Position numbers and translations under genes: made by a program. From positions 1-12,576 of the forward strand of contig CAZMOG010000059.1 of assembly GCA_964567845.1 (NCBI GenBank): a DNA stretch of 12,576 nt. The letters run 5' to 3'. Shown piece after piece: positions 1 through 6,535 of this stretch (position 1 is its first letter; each line of letters opens with the position of its first letter). Source of the DNA: RGIG9079 sp964567845 (GTDB lineage Bacteria > Bacteroidota > Bacteroidia > Bacteroidales > Marinifilaceae). The notes under the pieces are model-generated. The model did no database searches. It was given only the letters and a program-made list of their open reading frames with translations, and had not been told where the DNA came from.

Positions 1-370
1 TGTTTTTTCTGATTTCCAAATCACTTCGCAGGGTATAAATCTCCAAATTCTCATTGCCATTGCTAAGTGAAATGGTCTTATTGAAGTTGCCACTTTGGGT
101 AATTCTTGTCAAGACATCTTTAAATTCGTCAATGTTTTGAGTCGAGGTTATTTTGTACATCTGCTCAATGTCCAACTTTGTATTGGAAAGCATATCTATA
201 CCCTCTTTGGAGATACTGATAGTTTCGAAATCCCGATTATTCTCGCAATATTTGAATAGTTGGGGGAACGAATATATGCTCTGCATCTCTTCGTGTTTAT
301 CCTGACCGACACAGTTTAACCATGTGGCGGATAATAATAGGACGGCTATAATGAATTTAATGTGCTTCAT
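1..370 (-). CDS. Secreted DUF4252-like protein, partial (C-terminus outside window)
   Basis: The reading frame opens at the ATG whose complement is at 368-370 and stays open to the window edge, about 123 codons, so the C-terminus is missing. The protein begins MKHIKFIIAVLLLSATWLNC, a typical signal peptide. Cys20 could be a lipid attachment site, but the preceding residues (W-L-N) make a poor lipobox. Residues around 38-60 (FETISISKEGIDML) resemble the opening of the DUF4252 family, whose members are small secreted or lipoprotein-like proteins often found beside ECF sigma genes in Bacteroidetes. The start lies 6 nt after the stop of the anti-sigma-like gene, so it is almost certainly the third gene of that operon. 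The family's molecular role is unknown. The gene itself is well supported by the open frame, signal peptide and spacing; the family name is moderate. Confidence 0.7.
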   Translation of the reverse strand, partial: MKHIKFIIAVLLLSATWLNCVGQDKHEEMQSIYSFPQLFKYCENNRDFETISISKEGIDMLSNTKLDIEQMYKITSTQNIDEFKDVLTRITQSGNFNKTISLSNGNENLEIYTLRSDLEIRKN

Positions 371-376
371 TTTAGT

Positions 377-817
377 CTATTTAAAGTTGTTTAATAACTC
401 TTCAATTTGTGTTAGGGGCGTAGCAATCTGCTCCTCAAAATTTTGCATAGTGTTTGTTACAACCAACTTTGCAACCTGTTTGTCTGTTATCGGCGTGCCG
501 TTAACTATAGCATAAACGGTATCTTTGCCTATGCTTATTATGATACTGACAATCATAGCTATTGCTGCTGCGGTTGATATGCTCCACAAGCCAATTCTCC
601 ATCCTTTGCTCGGAGAGGTTCGCTTAACTGAACCGGGGTATTTAATAAGCGAGGCCTCGCTCATTCCAATGAAGTAGAGCTTTGCATAACTATACTCCTT
701 TGGCAGATTTTTAGAGCTAAGGAGTAAATGTTTTAGCTCAGACTCTTCTTCAAGAGTTGAGTTTCCGGACTCGAAGAGCTCCAGTAACTCTGCAATTCTA
801 TTGTTAAGCTTTTCCAT
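377..817 (-). CDS. Putative anti-sigma factor, single-pass membrane protein
   Basis: This 146-residue protein has a polar helical N-terminal part (about 1-70), one hydrophobic segment at about 76-97, and a C-terminal part (about 99-146) that should lie in the periplasm. That layout, directly downstream of an ECF sigma gene, is the usual arrangement of Bacteroidetes anti-sigma or sigma-regulating proteins: the cytoplasmic part holds the sigma factor and the outer part senses an envelope signal. I see no zinc-binding ZAS motif (HxxxCxxC), so this would be a non-zinc type. The start overlaps the end of the sigma gene by 14 nt, which suggests translational coupling and fixed stoichiometry. The outer segment VNGTPITDKQVAK resembles a short motif (YxxxNG..ITD) that I recall from small Bacteroides proteins of this context, but I could not verify this. 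Anti-sigma function is inferred from context and topology, not from a recognised domain. Confidence 0.7.
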   Translation of the reverse strand: MEKLNNRIAELLELFESGNSTLEEESELKHLLLSSKNLPKEYSYAKLYFIGMSEASLIKYPGSVKRTSPSKGWRIGLWSISTAAAIAMIVSIIISIGKDTVYAIVNGTPITDKQVAKLVVTNTMQNFEEQIATPLTQIEELLNNFK

Positions 818-1310
818 TTTCTCCTGTTTTTATTAATTCCTCTTTTATCTTTTTCCTTGCTCTTGAGAGAGTTACGCGAACTGTAGCCTGGTCGCACCCC
901 ATAATCTCGGCAATCTCGTTGAAATCGTATCCCTCAATATCGCGTAGTTGAACAATCAGCCGTTGCTTCTCGGGCAATTCGGTTATGACCCCCATTAGGT
1001 GTTCCCTTAGAAAGATTCTTCCAACAACCGAGTTGCCGTCAATGTTGTCAGGTGGAGCAATCTTTTCCGGTAGCACCTGATTTCGTTTTCGGTGTCGCAG
1101 TTTGTCTATACACAGATTTTTTGCCGAGCGAATTATCATGGATTCAAATCCTTTCGAGATATTCAGCGAGGCTCGTTTGTTGCGGAGATTCTCATATAAA
1201 TCCTGTACAACATCTTGGGCCTCGTTGGAATCTCCCAACATGACAATTGCAAGTCTGTATATCTTGTCGGTTATACCTAAATATATCTTATCAAAAAGTT
1301 CGCTGTTCAT
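804..1310 (-). CDS. ECF-family RNA polymerase sigma factor
   Basis: From the chosen start the protein has 168 residues, the normal size for an ECF sigma factor. Region 2 spans about residues 5-78 (FDKIYLGITDKIYRLA, then DSNEAQDVVQDLY, then KGFESMIIRSAKNLCIDKLR). Region 4 spans about 104-158 (ELPEKQRLIVQLRDIEGY, then FNEIAEIMGCDQATVRVTLSRAR) and contains the helix-turn-helix that reads the -35-type element. The frame extends 28 codons further upstream to 1394, but a good promoter lies inside that extension (-7 box at 1374-1381), so transcripts would not contain the upstream ATG and MNSELFDK at 1310 is preferred. The gene heads an operon with the overlapping anti-sigma-like gene and the DUF4252-like gene. 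It probably directs RNA polymerase to a small regulon answering an envelope signal; the target genes cannot be told from this window. Confidence 0.93.
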   Translation of the reverse strand: MNSELFDKIYLGITDKIYRLAIVMLGDSNEAQDVVQDLYENLRNKRASLNISKGFESMIIRSAKNLCIDKLRHRKRNQVLPEKIAPPDNIDGNSVVGRIFLREHLMGVITELPEKQRLIVQLRDIEGYDFNEIAEIMGCDQATVRVTLSRARKKIKEELIKTGENGKA

Positions 1311-1373
1311 TCTCAAAACAAATTCCCTGGAATTCGTATATAAAACGTTTTGTGCAGATGTTTTGTAACATTG

Positions 1374-1404
1374 CGAAGATAAGAATTTTGTCATTTATTG
1401 CAAA
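1374..1404 (-). promoter_or_regulatory. Promoter of the ECF sigma operon
   Basis: On the minus strand, TTTG (complement of 1401-1404) is followed after 19 nt by TATCTTCG (complement of 1374-1381). This matches the Bacteroidetes consensus TTTG-N19/20-TAnnTTTG with one mismatch. Transcription would begin near 1367 and leave a leader of about 57 nt before the ATG at 1310. It overlaps the divergent promoter of the M64 peptidase. Confidence 0.65.
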
Positions 1405-1417
1405 AAGAGTATTTTTG
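1387..1417 (+). promoter_or_regulatory. Promoter of the M64 peptidase gene
   Basis: TTTG at 1387-1390 and TATTTTTG at 1410-1417 are separated by 19 nt, a perfect fit to the Bacteroidetes -33/-7 consensus. Transcription would start near 1424, just upstream of the chosen ATG at 1448. Its -33 box lies in the spacer of the opposing sigma promoter, so the two cannot be occupied at once. Confidence 0.7.
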
Positions 1418-1447
1418 AGGGAAAATTTAAACAGAAGCTTATACAGT

Positions 1448-3031
1448 ATGGAGAGATATAAAATAGCAGTAAAGTTTATTTGCGTAGTGTTGTGCGCTTT
1501 ATGGTCGTGTGTCGATAGTGCATTCAACGAGGAATTTCCGGATCATGGGGCAGTAGATGCTTCTGTAAAATATGCAGATTATCTTGGAGCATGGCAGGTT
1601 TCGGGCGATATTTATGTTGACGGTAAAGTTGTAAACAATATTACCTATCAAGTAAGCGTTGAGCAAAAGGTTAAAGGTTTGAGTTACTATGTTAGGGGGT
1701 GGGCCGGCTCTCCCATAAGTTTTGATTTTCCTTTTGAAATGCTCTATAATAGCGATGGTTCGGTTACAATATATACCAACCAGACTCTTGGAGAGTATGA
1801 ATTTGATAGTAATGGTAAGGCAACGGTACGCTTGGCAATGGCAAATAGCGAACAGAAGCTAATGCCGTTGAATTACAAAGGTTATTTAAGGGGAGTGTTG
1901 AAAAATGGCGTAGTTGATTTTGCCTCATCGAATAGTGGATTTACCCTTGCATATTGCAATACTCGTGGTGATATGGCATTCTATTTGCTTGGCGATGAGT
2001 ATGCGTTGTTAAACCCTGTAATGGAGCAACTTCCCAAAACTGCCCCCTACTACATGGATAAGAGTGTAACGGAGTTGCAACAACATACATTGGGTCAGGG
2101 AATCGATTTGATCATTGTGGGCGATGGTTATACCTCGGAGTATGATTTTGGAGTTAATGGTAAATTTATAACCGATGCCAAGAATTGTATGGAGGCTTTT
2201 TTCGAAGTTGAGCCAATGAAATCGCTTCGAAACTACTTCAATGTGAAGGTAATTGCATCGTATTCCAAAGAGCGAGGAGTGTCGAGTGGCTACGGTTCAT
2301 TGGAGCGTGAAACCCTCTTCGATGTAACTTTGACTGATATATTATCGAGTAGTAATGTGGGGGTTAACTACGATAGGGTTCACTCCTATGTCTATTCAAT
2401 TATAAATAGTGGCGATAAGAGTAAGCGAGGACACAATGTTATTCTCGTAATGGCAAATCAGGACGAATCGGCAGGAACGGCCTATATTAATAATTCTGAA
2501 ACATATACCAATGTGGCTGTAGTTCCGATTACCAATAAGCAGGAGGGATTCGAGGCAATTGTTCGTCACGAGGCAGTAGGACATGCCTTTGGTTTGCTAC
2601 TCGACGAGTATATCTACTATGCAGAGCAGCTTCCCGAGAGCGAGAAATTGAGCACCATGAAGAATATGGAGAGCGGTTTTGGCGCAAATTTATCATTTGA
2701 GAGTCGGGGAAATACCCATTGGGCGAAATATTATGGGCGTGATGGCTACGAATCGGTTGGATATTTCGAGGGTGGATTGAAATATCAGTATGGAGTTTGG
2801 CGTTCCGAGGAGTATAGCTGCATGGATAATAATGTACCCTATTTCACAGCTCCAAGTCGTGAAAAATTGTACTCAAGAGTAATGGAACATGCCGGTATTA
2901 CTTTTGATTTTCAGGAGTTTTTGCAATTTGATAAGGCTAATGTTGCAACAGGGCGTTCTGTGCAGGTAGCGGAATACTCAGGACACCGTTTAGTGGATGA
3001 TTTAGTTTTTGTGAAAAATTTTTCCGAATAA
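1448..3031 (+). CDS. M64-family metallopeptidase (IgA-peptidase-like) lipoprotein
   Basis: The 527-residue product starts with a short basic N-terminus, a hydrophobic stretch and LWSC (Cys21), a likely lipoprotein signal; in Bacteroidetes such proteins often reach the outer membrane or cell surface. Residues about 30-185 form a beta-rich N-terminal domain as in M64_N. The catalytic domain starts near GIDLIIVGDGYTSEY and carries HEAVGH at 374-379 followed by DEY, the M64 zinc-site region, with Glu375 as catalytic base. The two histidines are separated by HExxxH spacing here, not classic HExxH. M64 is named after a clostridial IgA protease, but the true substrate of this member is unknown. An in-frame extension to 1247 was rejected because the promoter at 1387-1417 lies inside it. 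The gene diverges from the ECF sigma operon, so co-regulation is possible. Confidence 0.88.
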   Translation: MERYKIAVKFICVVLCALWSCVDSAFNEEFPDHGAVDASVKYADYLGAWQVSGDIYVDGKVVNNITYQVSVEQKVKGLSYYVRGWAGSPISFDFPFEMLYNSDGSVTIYTNQTLGEYEFDSNGKATVRLAMANSEQKLMPLNYKGYLRGVLKNGVVDFASSNSGFTLAYCNTRGDMAFYLLGDEYALLNPVMEQLPKTAPYYMDKSVTELQQHTLGQGIDLIIVGDGYTSEYDFGVNGKFITDAKNCMEAFFEVEPMKSLRNYFNVKVIASYSKERGVSSGYGSLERETLFDVTLTDILSSSNVGVNYDRVHSYVYSIINSGDKSKRGHNVILVMANQDESAGTAYINNSETYTNVAVVPITNKQEGFEAIVRHEAVGHAFGLLLDEYIYYAEQLPESEKLSTMKNMESGFGANLSFESRGNTHWAKYYGRDGYESVGYFEGGLKYQYGVWRSEEYSCMDNNVPYFTAPSREKLYSRVMEHAGITFDFQEFLQFDKANVATGRSVQVAEYSGHRLVDDLVFVKNFSE

Positions 3032-3032
3032 A

Positions 3033-3064
3033 TTTGGAGGATATAAAAATTTGATATACCTTTG
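3033..3064 (+). promoter_or_regulatory. Promoter of tRNA-Pro
   Basis: TTTG at 3033-3036 is followed after 20 nt by TACCTTTG at 3057-3064, an exact fit to the Bacteroidetes consensus. Transcription would begin near 3071, about 10 nt before the mature tRNA. The -33 box starts 2 nt after the stop codon of the M64 gene, so the two units are packed tightly but the tRNA has its own promoter. Confidence 0.75.
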
Positions 3065-3080
3065 CATCGCAAAAGCAAGA

Positions 3081-3156
3081 CGAGGTGTAGCTCAGTTGGT
3101 AGAGTGCTTGCTTTGGGAGCAAGACGTCGCACGTTCGAGTCGTGTCACCTCGACCA
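3081..3156 (+). tRNA. tRNA-Pro (anticodon TGG)
   Basis: A full cloverleaf can be drawn. The 7-bp acceptor stem is CGAGGTG with CACCTCG. The D arm carries AGCTCAGTTGGTAGAG. The anticodon stem CTTGC/GCAAG encloses the loop TTTGGGA with anticodon TGG, and the T arm carries the loop GTTCGAGTC. C1-G72 and discriminator A73 are typical of bacterial proline tRNA. The CCA end is encoded in the DNA (3154-3156). It reads CCA and, by wobble, other proline codons. Confidence 0.97.
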
Positions 3157-3191
3157 AAAAAAGCGGTTGAAGAGATTCAGCCGCTTTTTTT
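3157..3191 (+). terminator. Rho-independent terminator after tRNA-Pro
   Basis: AGCGGTTGAA (3162-3171) pairs with TTCAGCCGCT (3176-3185), giving a 10-bp stem with one G-T pair and loop GAGA, followed by seven T (3185-3191). The stem is preceded by an A run, so it could also stop transcription arriving from the minus strand, where the small membrane-protein gene ends at 3248. Confidence 0.92.
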
Positions 3192-3247
3192 GGTGCCCTC
3201 GCCCGAAATCGGTTTAAGCAAAATCCGGAATTTTACGGTATTTTAAA

Positions 3248-3517
3248 TTATGCGTTAATCTTTATAATGGTTAAAATAATATATGTTGGCACAGTAAGTA
3301 GGAATAGTGCATAGATAGCATAATTACAAATCTCTCCTTTTTTTAGTTTTCTTTTCTTCTTGATGGTGTTTAGGCGGTAGATTCGATCAATAATGCATAT
3401 TGTTCCTGCAAACTGTAAGACAATAGTTGAGAATGGCTCTTTGTCTATAAAACCACAAATTGCCACTGCAGAAGCAAGTACTATGGCAATGGTTCCGATT
3501 ATAGTTTTGTTTTTCAT
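3248..3517 (-). CDS. Small three-helix membrane protein, unknown function
   Basis: The 89-residue protein has three hydrophobic segments at about 5-23, 28-44 and 64-85, with a strongly basic loop (KKKRKLKK, 53-60) between the second and third. By the positive-inside rule this loop faces the cytoplasm. I do not recognise a family and see no catalytic motif. It is likely a real gene: a near-perfect Bacteroidetes promoter (3544-3574) sits at the right distance, giving a leader of about 20 nt, and it occupies its own slot between two terminators (3157-3191 and 3605-3639). It is therefore monocistronic and unlinked to its neighbours. Small size leaves some doubt. Confidence 0.65.
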   Translation of the reverse strand: MKNKTIIGTIAIVLASAVAICGFIDKEPFSTIVLQFAGTICIIDRIYRLNTIKKKRKLKKGEICNYAIYALFLLTVPTYIILTIIKINA

Positions 3518-3543
3518 TTTGAGAATATTTTGTTGTTTTGTTG

Positions 3544-3574
3544 CAAAGTTAGATGATAAAGTAATAAATACAAA
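3544..3574 (-). promoter_or_regulatory. Promoter of the small membrane-protein gene
   Basis: On the minus strand, TTTG (complement of 3571-3574), a 19-nt spacer and TAACTTTG (complement of 3544-3551) match the Bacteroidetes consensus exactly. Start of transcription is expected near 3537, about 20 nt before the ATG at 3517. Confidence 0.75.
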
Positions 3575-3598
3575 AAAAGTGATATTTTATGCTAAATA

Positions 3599-3640
3599 TT
3601 ATAAAACGGTCGGTTCGCTTGTGGGCAGAACCGACCGTTG
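3599..3640 (-). terminator. Rho-independent terminator of metK
   Basis: A 12-bp perfect stem is formed by 3605-3616 and 3628-3639 (core CGGTCGGTTC with GAACCGACCG) around an 11-nt loop. On the minus strand it is followed by TTTTAT and lies 22 nt after the metK stop, the expected place for its terminator. Confidence 0.85.
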
Positions 3641-3660
3641 CTTTATGTGGTGAGTGTAAA

Positions 3661-5007
3661 TTACTCGGCAGTGGAGTTTGTGTCAGACTCAGACTCGGTA
3701 GTTGTCTTTGGGTTAGCCTTTCTTGAGAAAGCCTGTTTTACGCGGTCAACATAATCAAGTTTCTCCCATGTAAACAGCTCAACCTCCATCTCAACTGTTG
3801 GCCAGTAGTTCGAGGTATATACCTTCTTTACAACCTCGGGGGTGCGGCCCATGTGGCCATAACTTGCGGTCTCCTCGTATATTGGGTTGCAAAGTTTCAA
3901 ACGCTCAACAATTGCTGCAGGGCGCAAATCAAAAATCTCGCCCACCTTTTCTGCAATCTGACCATCGGTAAAATCAACCTTACTTGTTCCGTAAGTATTA
4001 ACGTAAATACCTACAGGCTCTGCAACACCAATAGCGTATGAAACCTGTACAAGCATCTCATCGGCAATACCGGCAGCAACCATGTTCTTTGCAATATGGC
4101 GAGCTGCGTATGCAGCAGAACGGTCCACCTTCGATGGGTCTTTTCCGGAAAAGGCTCCACCTCCGTGCGCTCCTTTACCTCCGTATGTGTCAACAATAAT
4201 CTTTCTTCCTGTCAATCCGGTATCGCCTGCAGGACCTCCAATTACAAACTTGCCTGTAGGGTTAACGTGAAGAATCAAATCCTTATCGAACAGGGCTCTT
4301 ACTCGGCGAGGAAGAATCTCCTTAACTCGTGGAAGCAGAATGTCTTCAATGTCTTTCTTAATCCAGTCAGCCATTGCCTTGTCAGCCTCAGCCTGTGCTT
4401 CGGGAGTATTTGTTGTTGGTTGGATGAACTCGTCATGCTGGGTCGAGATAACTATGGTGTGAATTCGTTTTGGCTTGTTATCGTCGTTGTACTCAACGGT
4501 TACCTGTGACTTTGAATCCGGACGAAGATATAGCATCTTCATTCCCTCTTTTCTGATTTTCGATAGCTCCTCCAACAGAGTATGTGCCAACTCCAATGGT
4601 AGTGGCATGTAGTTGTCGGTTTCGCGAGTTGCATATCCGAACATCATTCCCTGGTCTCCTGCGCCCTGGTCCATAGGATTTTCACGCTCAACGCCGCGGT
4701 TAATGTCTGCCGACTGCTCGTGAATTGCGCTCAGCACTCCGCATGAGTTGGCATCGAACATATATTCGCTCTTGTTGTAACCAATTCTATCGATTACCTC
4801 GCGAGCAACGCGTGAAACATCGACATAGGTTTTGGTTTTAATCTCGCCGGCAATGACTACCTGTCCGGTGGTTACGAGAGTTTCGCATGCAACTTTTGCT
4901 GCAGGGTCAAATGCAAGGATTTTGTCAAGGATTGCATCGGAAATCTGATCCGATACTTTATCTGGGTGTCCCTCTGACACCGATTCTGATGTAAATAGAT
5001 ATCCCAT
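3661..5007 (-). CDS. metK: S-adenosylmethionine synthetase (methionine adenosyltransferase)
   Basis: MetK makes S-adenosylmethionine from methionine and ATP in the cytoplasm. The 448-residue protein shows the family signatures in order: GHPDK (13-17) binding ATP and Mg, GAGDQG (115-120) with the K+/active-site region, and the glycine-rich GGGAFSGKD (282-290) that contacts the phosphates. It is longer than the E. coli enzyme (about 384 residues). The extra length is in the central part (about 130-235, including a TPEAQAEADKAMADWIKKD helix) and in a polar C-terminal tail (about 431-448, rich in Ser, Thr, Glu, Asp). A longer MetK is usual in Bacteroidetes. The ATG at 5007 starts directly at the conserved MGYLFTSESVSEGHPDK. 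It is a single-gene unit with its own promoter, a SAM-II-like riboswitch in the leader, and a terminator. Confidence 0.98.
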   Translation of the reverse strand: MGYLFTSESVSEGHPDKVSDQISDAILDKILAFDPAAKVACETLVTTGQVVIAGEIKTKTYVDVSRVAREVIDRIGYNKSEYMFDANSCGVLSAIHEQSADINRGVERENPMDQGAGDQGMMFGYATRETDNYMPLPLELAHTLLEELSKIRKEGMKMLYLRPDSKSQVTVEYNDDNKPKRIHTIVISTQHDEFIQPTTNTPEAQAEADKAMADWIKKDIEDILLPRVKEILPRRVRALFDKDLILHVNPTGKFVIGGPAGDTGLTGRKIIVDTYGGKGAHGGGAFSGKDPSKVDRSAAYAARHIAKNMVAAGIADEMLVQVSYAIGVAEPVGIYVNTYGTSKVDFTDGQIAEKVGEIFDLRPAAIVERLKLCNPIYEETASYGHMGRTPEVVKKVYTSNYWPTVEMEVELFTWEKLDYVDRVKQAFSRKANPKTTTESESDTNSTAE

Positions 5008-5060
5008 AATAAATTTTATATGTTAATATTACGGGAAAGTAGGGTAATTGACTTATAGAT

Positions 5061-5112
5061 GCGTTTTAGCAATTTTTTTCTGTGGTTGCAATCAGCCCAA
5101 ATCTTTCCACAA
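5061..5112 (-). promoter_or_regulatory. Candidate SAM-II riboswitch in the metK leader
   Basis: Read on the minus strand, TTGTGG (5107-5112) pairs with CCACAG (5080-5085) to form P1. The enclosed loop contains GATTTGGGCTGATTGCAA, which resembles the SAM-II loop of alphaproteobacterial metA leaders (GATTT, six variable bases, ATTGCAA). Downstream lies GCTAAAACGC (5061-5070), matching the conserved GCUAAA strand that forms the pseudoknot; UUUGG of the loop can pair with CUAAA. Placement fits: about 20 nt after the predicted transcription start, before a SAM-synthesising gene. SAM binding would reduce MetK expression. The alignment is from memory of the family. Confidence 0.75.
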
Positions 5113-5138
5113 TTATTACAATTTGTTCAAATCGGCCG

Positions 5139-5146
5139 CAAAGGTA
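5139..5146 (-). promoter_or_regulatory. -7 box of the metK promoter
   Basis: TACCTTTG on the minus strand is an exact TAnnTTTG match. I find no TTTG at 19-21 nt upstream, so the -33 element is weak or absent. Transcription would start near 5131 and give a leader of about 124 nt that contains the riboswitch. Confidence 0.55.
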
Positions 5147-5159
5147 CAACTTTATTTTC

Positions 5160-5167
5160 TAACTTTG
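5160..5167 (+). promoter_or_regulatory. -7 box of the waaA promoter
   Basis: TAACTTTG is an exact TAnnTTTG match, with the predicted start near 5174 and a leader of about 40 nt before the ATG at 5214. No clear -33 TTTG is present. It diverges from the metK -7 box, only 13 nt away, so the two promoters share upstream DNA. Confidence 0.55.
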
Positions 5168-5213
5168 TACTTTATTAGAAAATTTAAGTGGTGAAATATA
5201 AATCAGACTCATT

Positions 5214-6473
5214 ATGAAGTTGATATATAGTTTGGGAATTGCGCTGTATGGAGTGGCAATAAGATTGGCGGCTCCGTTCAATACAAAGGCAAAGCTTTTG
5301 ATTAACGGGCGAGGACGCTCAAATAGGGTTCTGCAAGACAATTCCCGTGGCAAAACTGCCGAAGTTGCAGTCAATAGAGGTAATGAGAAATGGGTTTGGT
5401 TCCATGCGGCCTCGCTCGGCGAATTTGAACAGGGCAGACCGGTTATCGAAGAGTTGAAAAAGCGCGAGCCGAACACGAAAATTGTATTGACATTTTTCTC
5501 GCCCTCGGGCTATGAGATTCGCAAAAACTATGCAGGGGCCGATGCAATTCTATATCTCCCGGCAGATAGTCTAAAGAATGCGCGTCGCTTTTTAGATGCA
5601 TATAAGCCGGCCGCAGCGGTAATCGTAAAGTATGAGTATTGGTATAATTACCTGACTGAGTTGAAACGTAGATCGATCCCGACATATCTTATTTCAGCAA
5701 TCTTCCTGCCAACTCAACCCTTCTTTAAGTGGTGGGGCGGTATTTATCGAGAAATGCTTGGCTGTTTCACAAAACTTTTTGTTCAGGACCGAGAGTCATT
5801 GGAACTTTTGGAGAAGATAGGAGTTAAACATGCCGTTGTGACCGGAGATACCCGTTTCGACAGAGTTGAGCAGATTGCAAGCGAGGCTAAAACTATTCCT
5901 CAGGTAGAGAAGTTTTTGAACGGAGCGGATTCAGTGGTGTGTGGCAGCACATGGGGACCTGATGAGGAGAATCTATTTACCTTTATAAACAATTACGAGG
6001 GTGATTTTAAGTTTATTATTGCTCCGCACGAGATAGGCGAGGGCCATATTTCAAAGATTCTCGCTTTGTGTAAGAGACCTGTGGCAAGAATTACAGCAAT
6101 GCCCGATAATGTTGCAGAGTGTAAGGTGCTTATTGTTGATTGTATAGGAATGTTATCTGCAATTTACCGATATGGTTCTGTTTCATACATTGGCGGAGGT
6201 TTCGGTGTTGGAATTCATAATACCCTTGAAGCGGCTGTTTATGGAGTGCCGGTAATCTTTGGTCCTAATCATAAGAAATTCCGTGAGGCGCTTGGGTTAA
6301 TCGATGCCGGTGGAGCCTTTACCTACTCTCAGGCAACAGAGCTGACCGAGTTATTGAATACTCTTCTTTTTAAGCCCGATATTGCCAACGCTGCAGGTAT
6401 GTCTGCTCGTAAATATGTTGAGAGGCAACTTGGAGCAACACCATTGATTGTCGATACCTTGATACAAGGTTAA
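5214..6473 (+). CDS. waaA: 3-deoxy-D-manno-octulosonic acid (Kdo) transferase
   Basis: WaaA (KdtA) moves Kdo from CMP-Kdo onto the lipid A precursor at the inner face of the cytoplasmic membrane, the first step of LPS core assembly. The 419-residue length matches the family (E. coli about 425). Residues 1-20 form the membrane-associating N-terminal helix. The N-terminal GT-B half carries SLGE with Glu70, the expected catalytic base, then FFSPSGYE and YEYWYNYL. The linker region has TGDTRFDR. The C-terminal half has GSTWGPDEE, APHEI and the sugar-nucleotide-binding stretch YIGGGFGVGIHNTLEA followed by PVIFGPNHKKF. The ATG at 5214 fits both the N-terminal helix and the promoter position. A stem-loop follows the stop codon. 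The number of Kdo residues added cannot be told from sequence. Confidence 0.97.
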   Translation: MKLIYSLGIALYGVAIRLAAPFNTKAKLLINGRGRSNRVLQDNSRGKTAEVAVNRGNEKWVWFHAASLGEFEQGRPVIEELKKREPNTKIVLTFFSPSGYEIRKNYAGADAILYLPADSLKNARRFLDAYKPAAAVIVKYEYWYNYLTELKRRSIPTYLISAIFLPTQPFFKWWGGIYREMLGCFTKLFVQDRESLELLEKIGVKHAVVTGDTRFDRVEQIASEAKTIPQVEKFLNGADSVVCGSTWGPDEENLFTFINNYEGDFKFIIAPHEIGEGHISKILALCKRPVARITAMPDNVAECKVLIVDCIGMLSAIYRYGSVSYIGGGFGVGIHNTLEAAVYGVPVIFGPNHKKFREALGLIDAGGAFTYSQATELTELLNTLLFKPDIANAAGMSARKYVERQLGATPLIVDTLIQG

Positions 6474-6490
6474 TGCTTTTATAGATATTG

Positions 6491-6530
6491 TGCGAGTGGG
6501 GTAACCTTTTGTTGCTCCACTCGTATTTTG
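6491..6530 (+). terminator. Stem-loop between waaA and the dnaJ-like gene (terminator or attenuator)
   Basis: CGAGTGGGG (6493-6501) pairs with CTCCACTCG (6515-6523), 9 bp with one G-T, extendable by two outer pairs, around a 13-nt loop. It is followed by TATTTTGTTTA, a loose T-rich tract. It would terminate waaA transcripts at least in part, yet its base is only 12 nt before the next ATG, so it may also modulate the DnaJ-like gene. Confidence 0.6.
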
Positions 6531-6535
6531 TTTAT

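Noticed and set aside
1311..1394. 28-codon N-terminal extension of the sigma factor
   Set aside because: The extension has no similarity to sigma region 2 and contains the sigma promoter; the ATG at 1310 gives the normal ECF length.
1247..1447. Upstream extension of the M64 reading frame (67 extra codons)
   Set aside because: It runs through the promoter at 1387-1417 and gives no signal peptide at the N-terminus; the start at 1448 gives a proper lipoprotein signal.
3192..3247. AT-flanked near-palindrome around AAAATCCGGAATTTT as a terminator for the small membrane-protein gene
   Set aside because: The stem would have only five A-T pairs; the stronger bidirectional stem at 3162-3185 can serve instead.
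4096..4509. 137-codon plus-strand frame inside metK
   Set aside because: Antisense shadow of a strongly conserved gene; no promoter or recognisable protein features.
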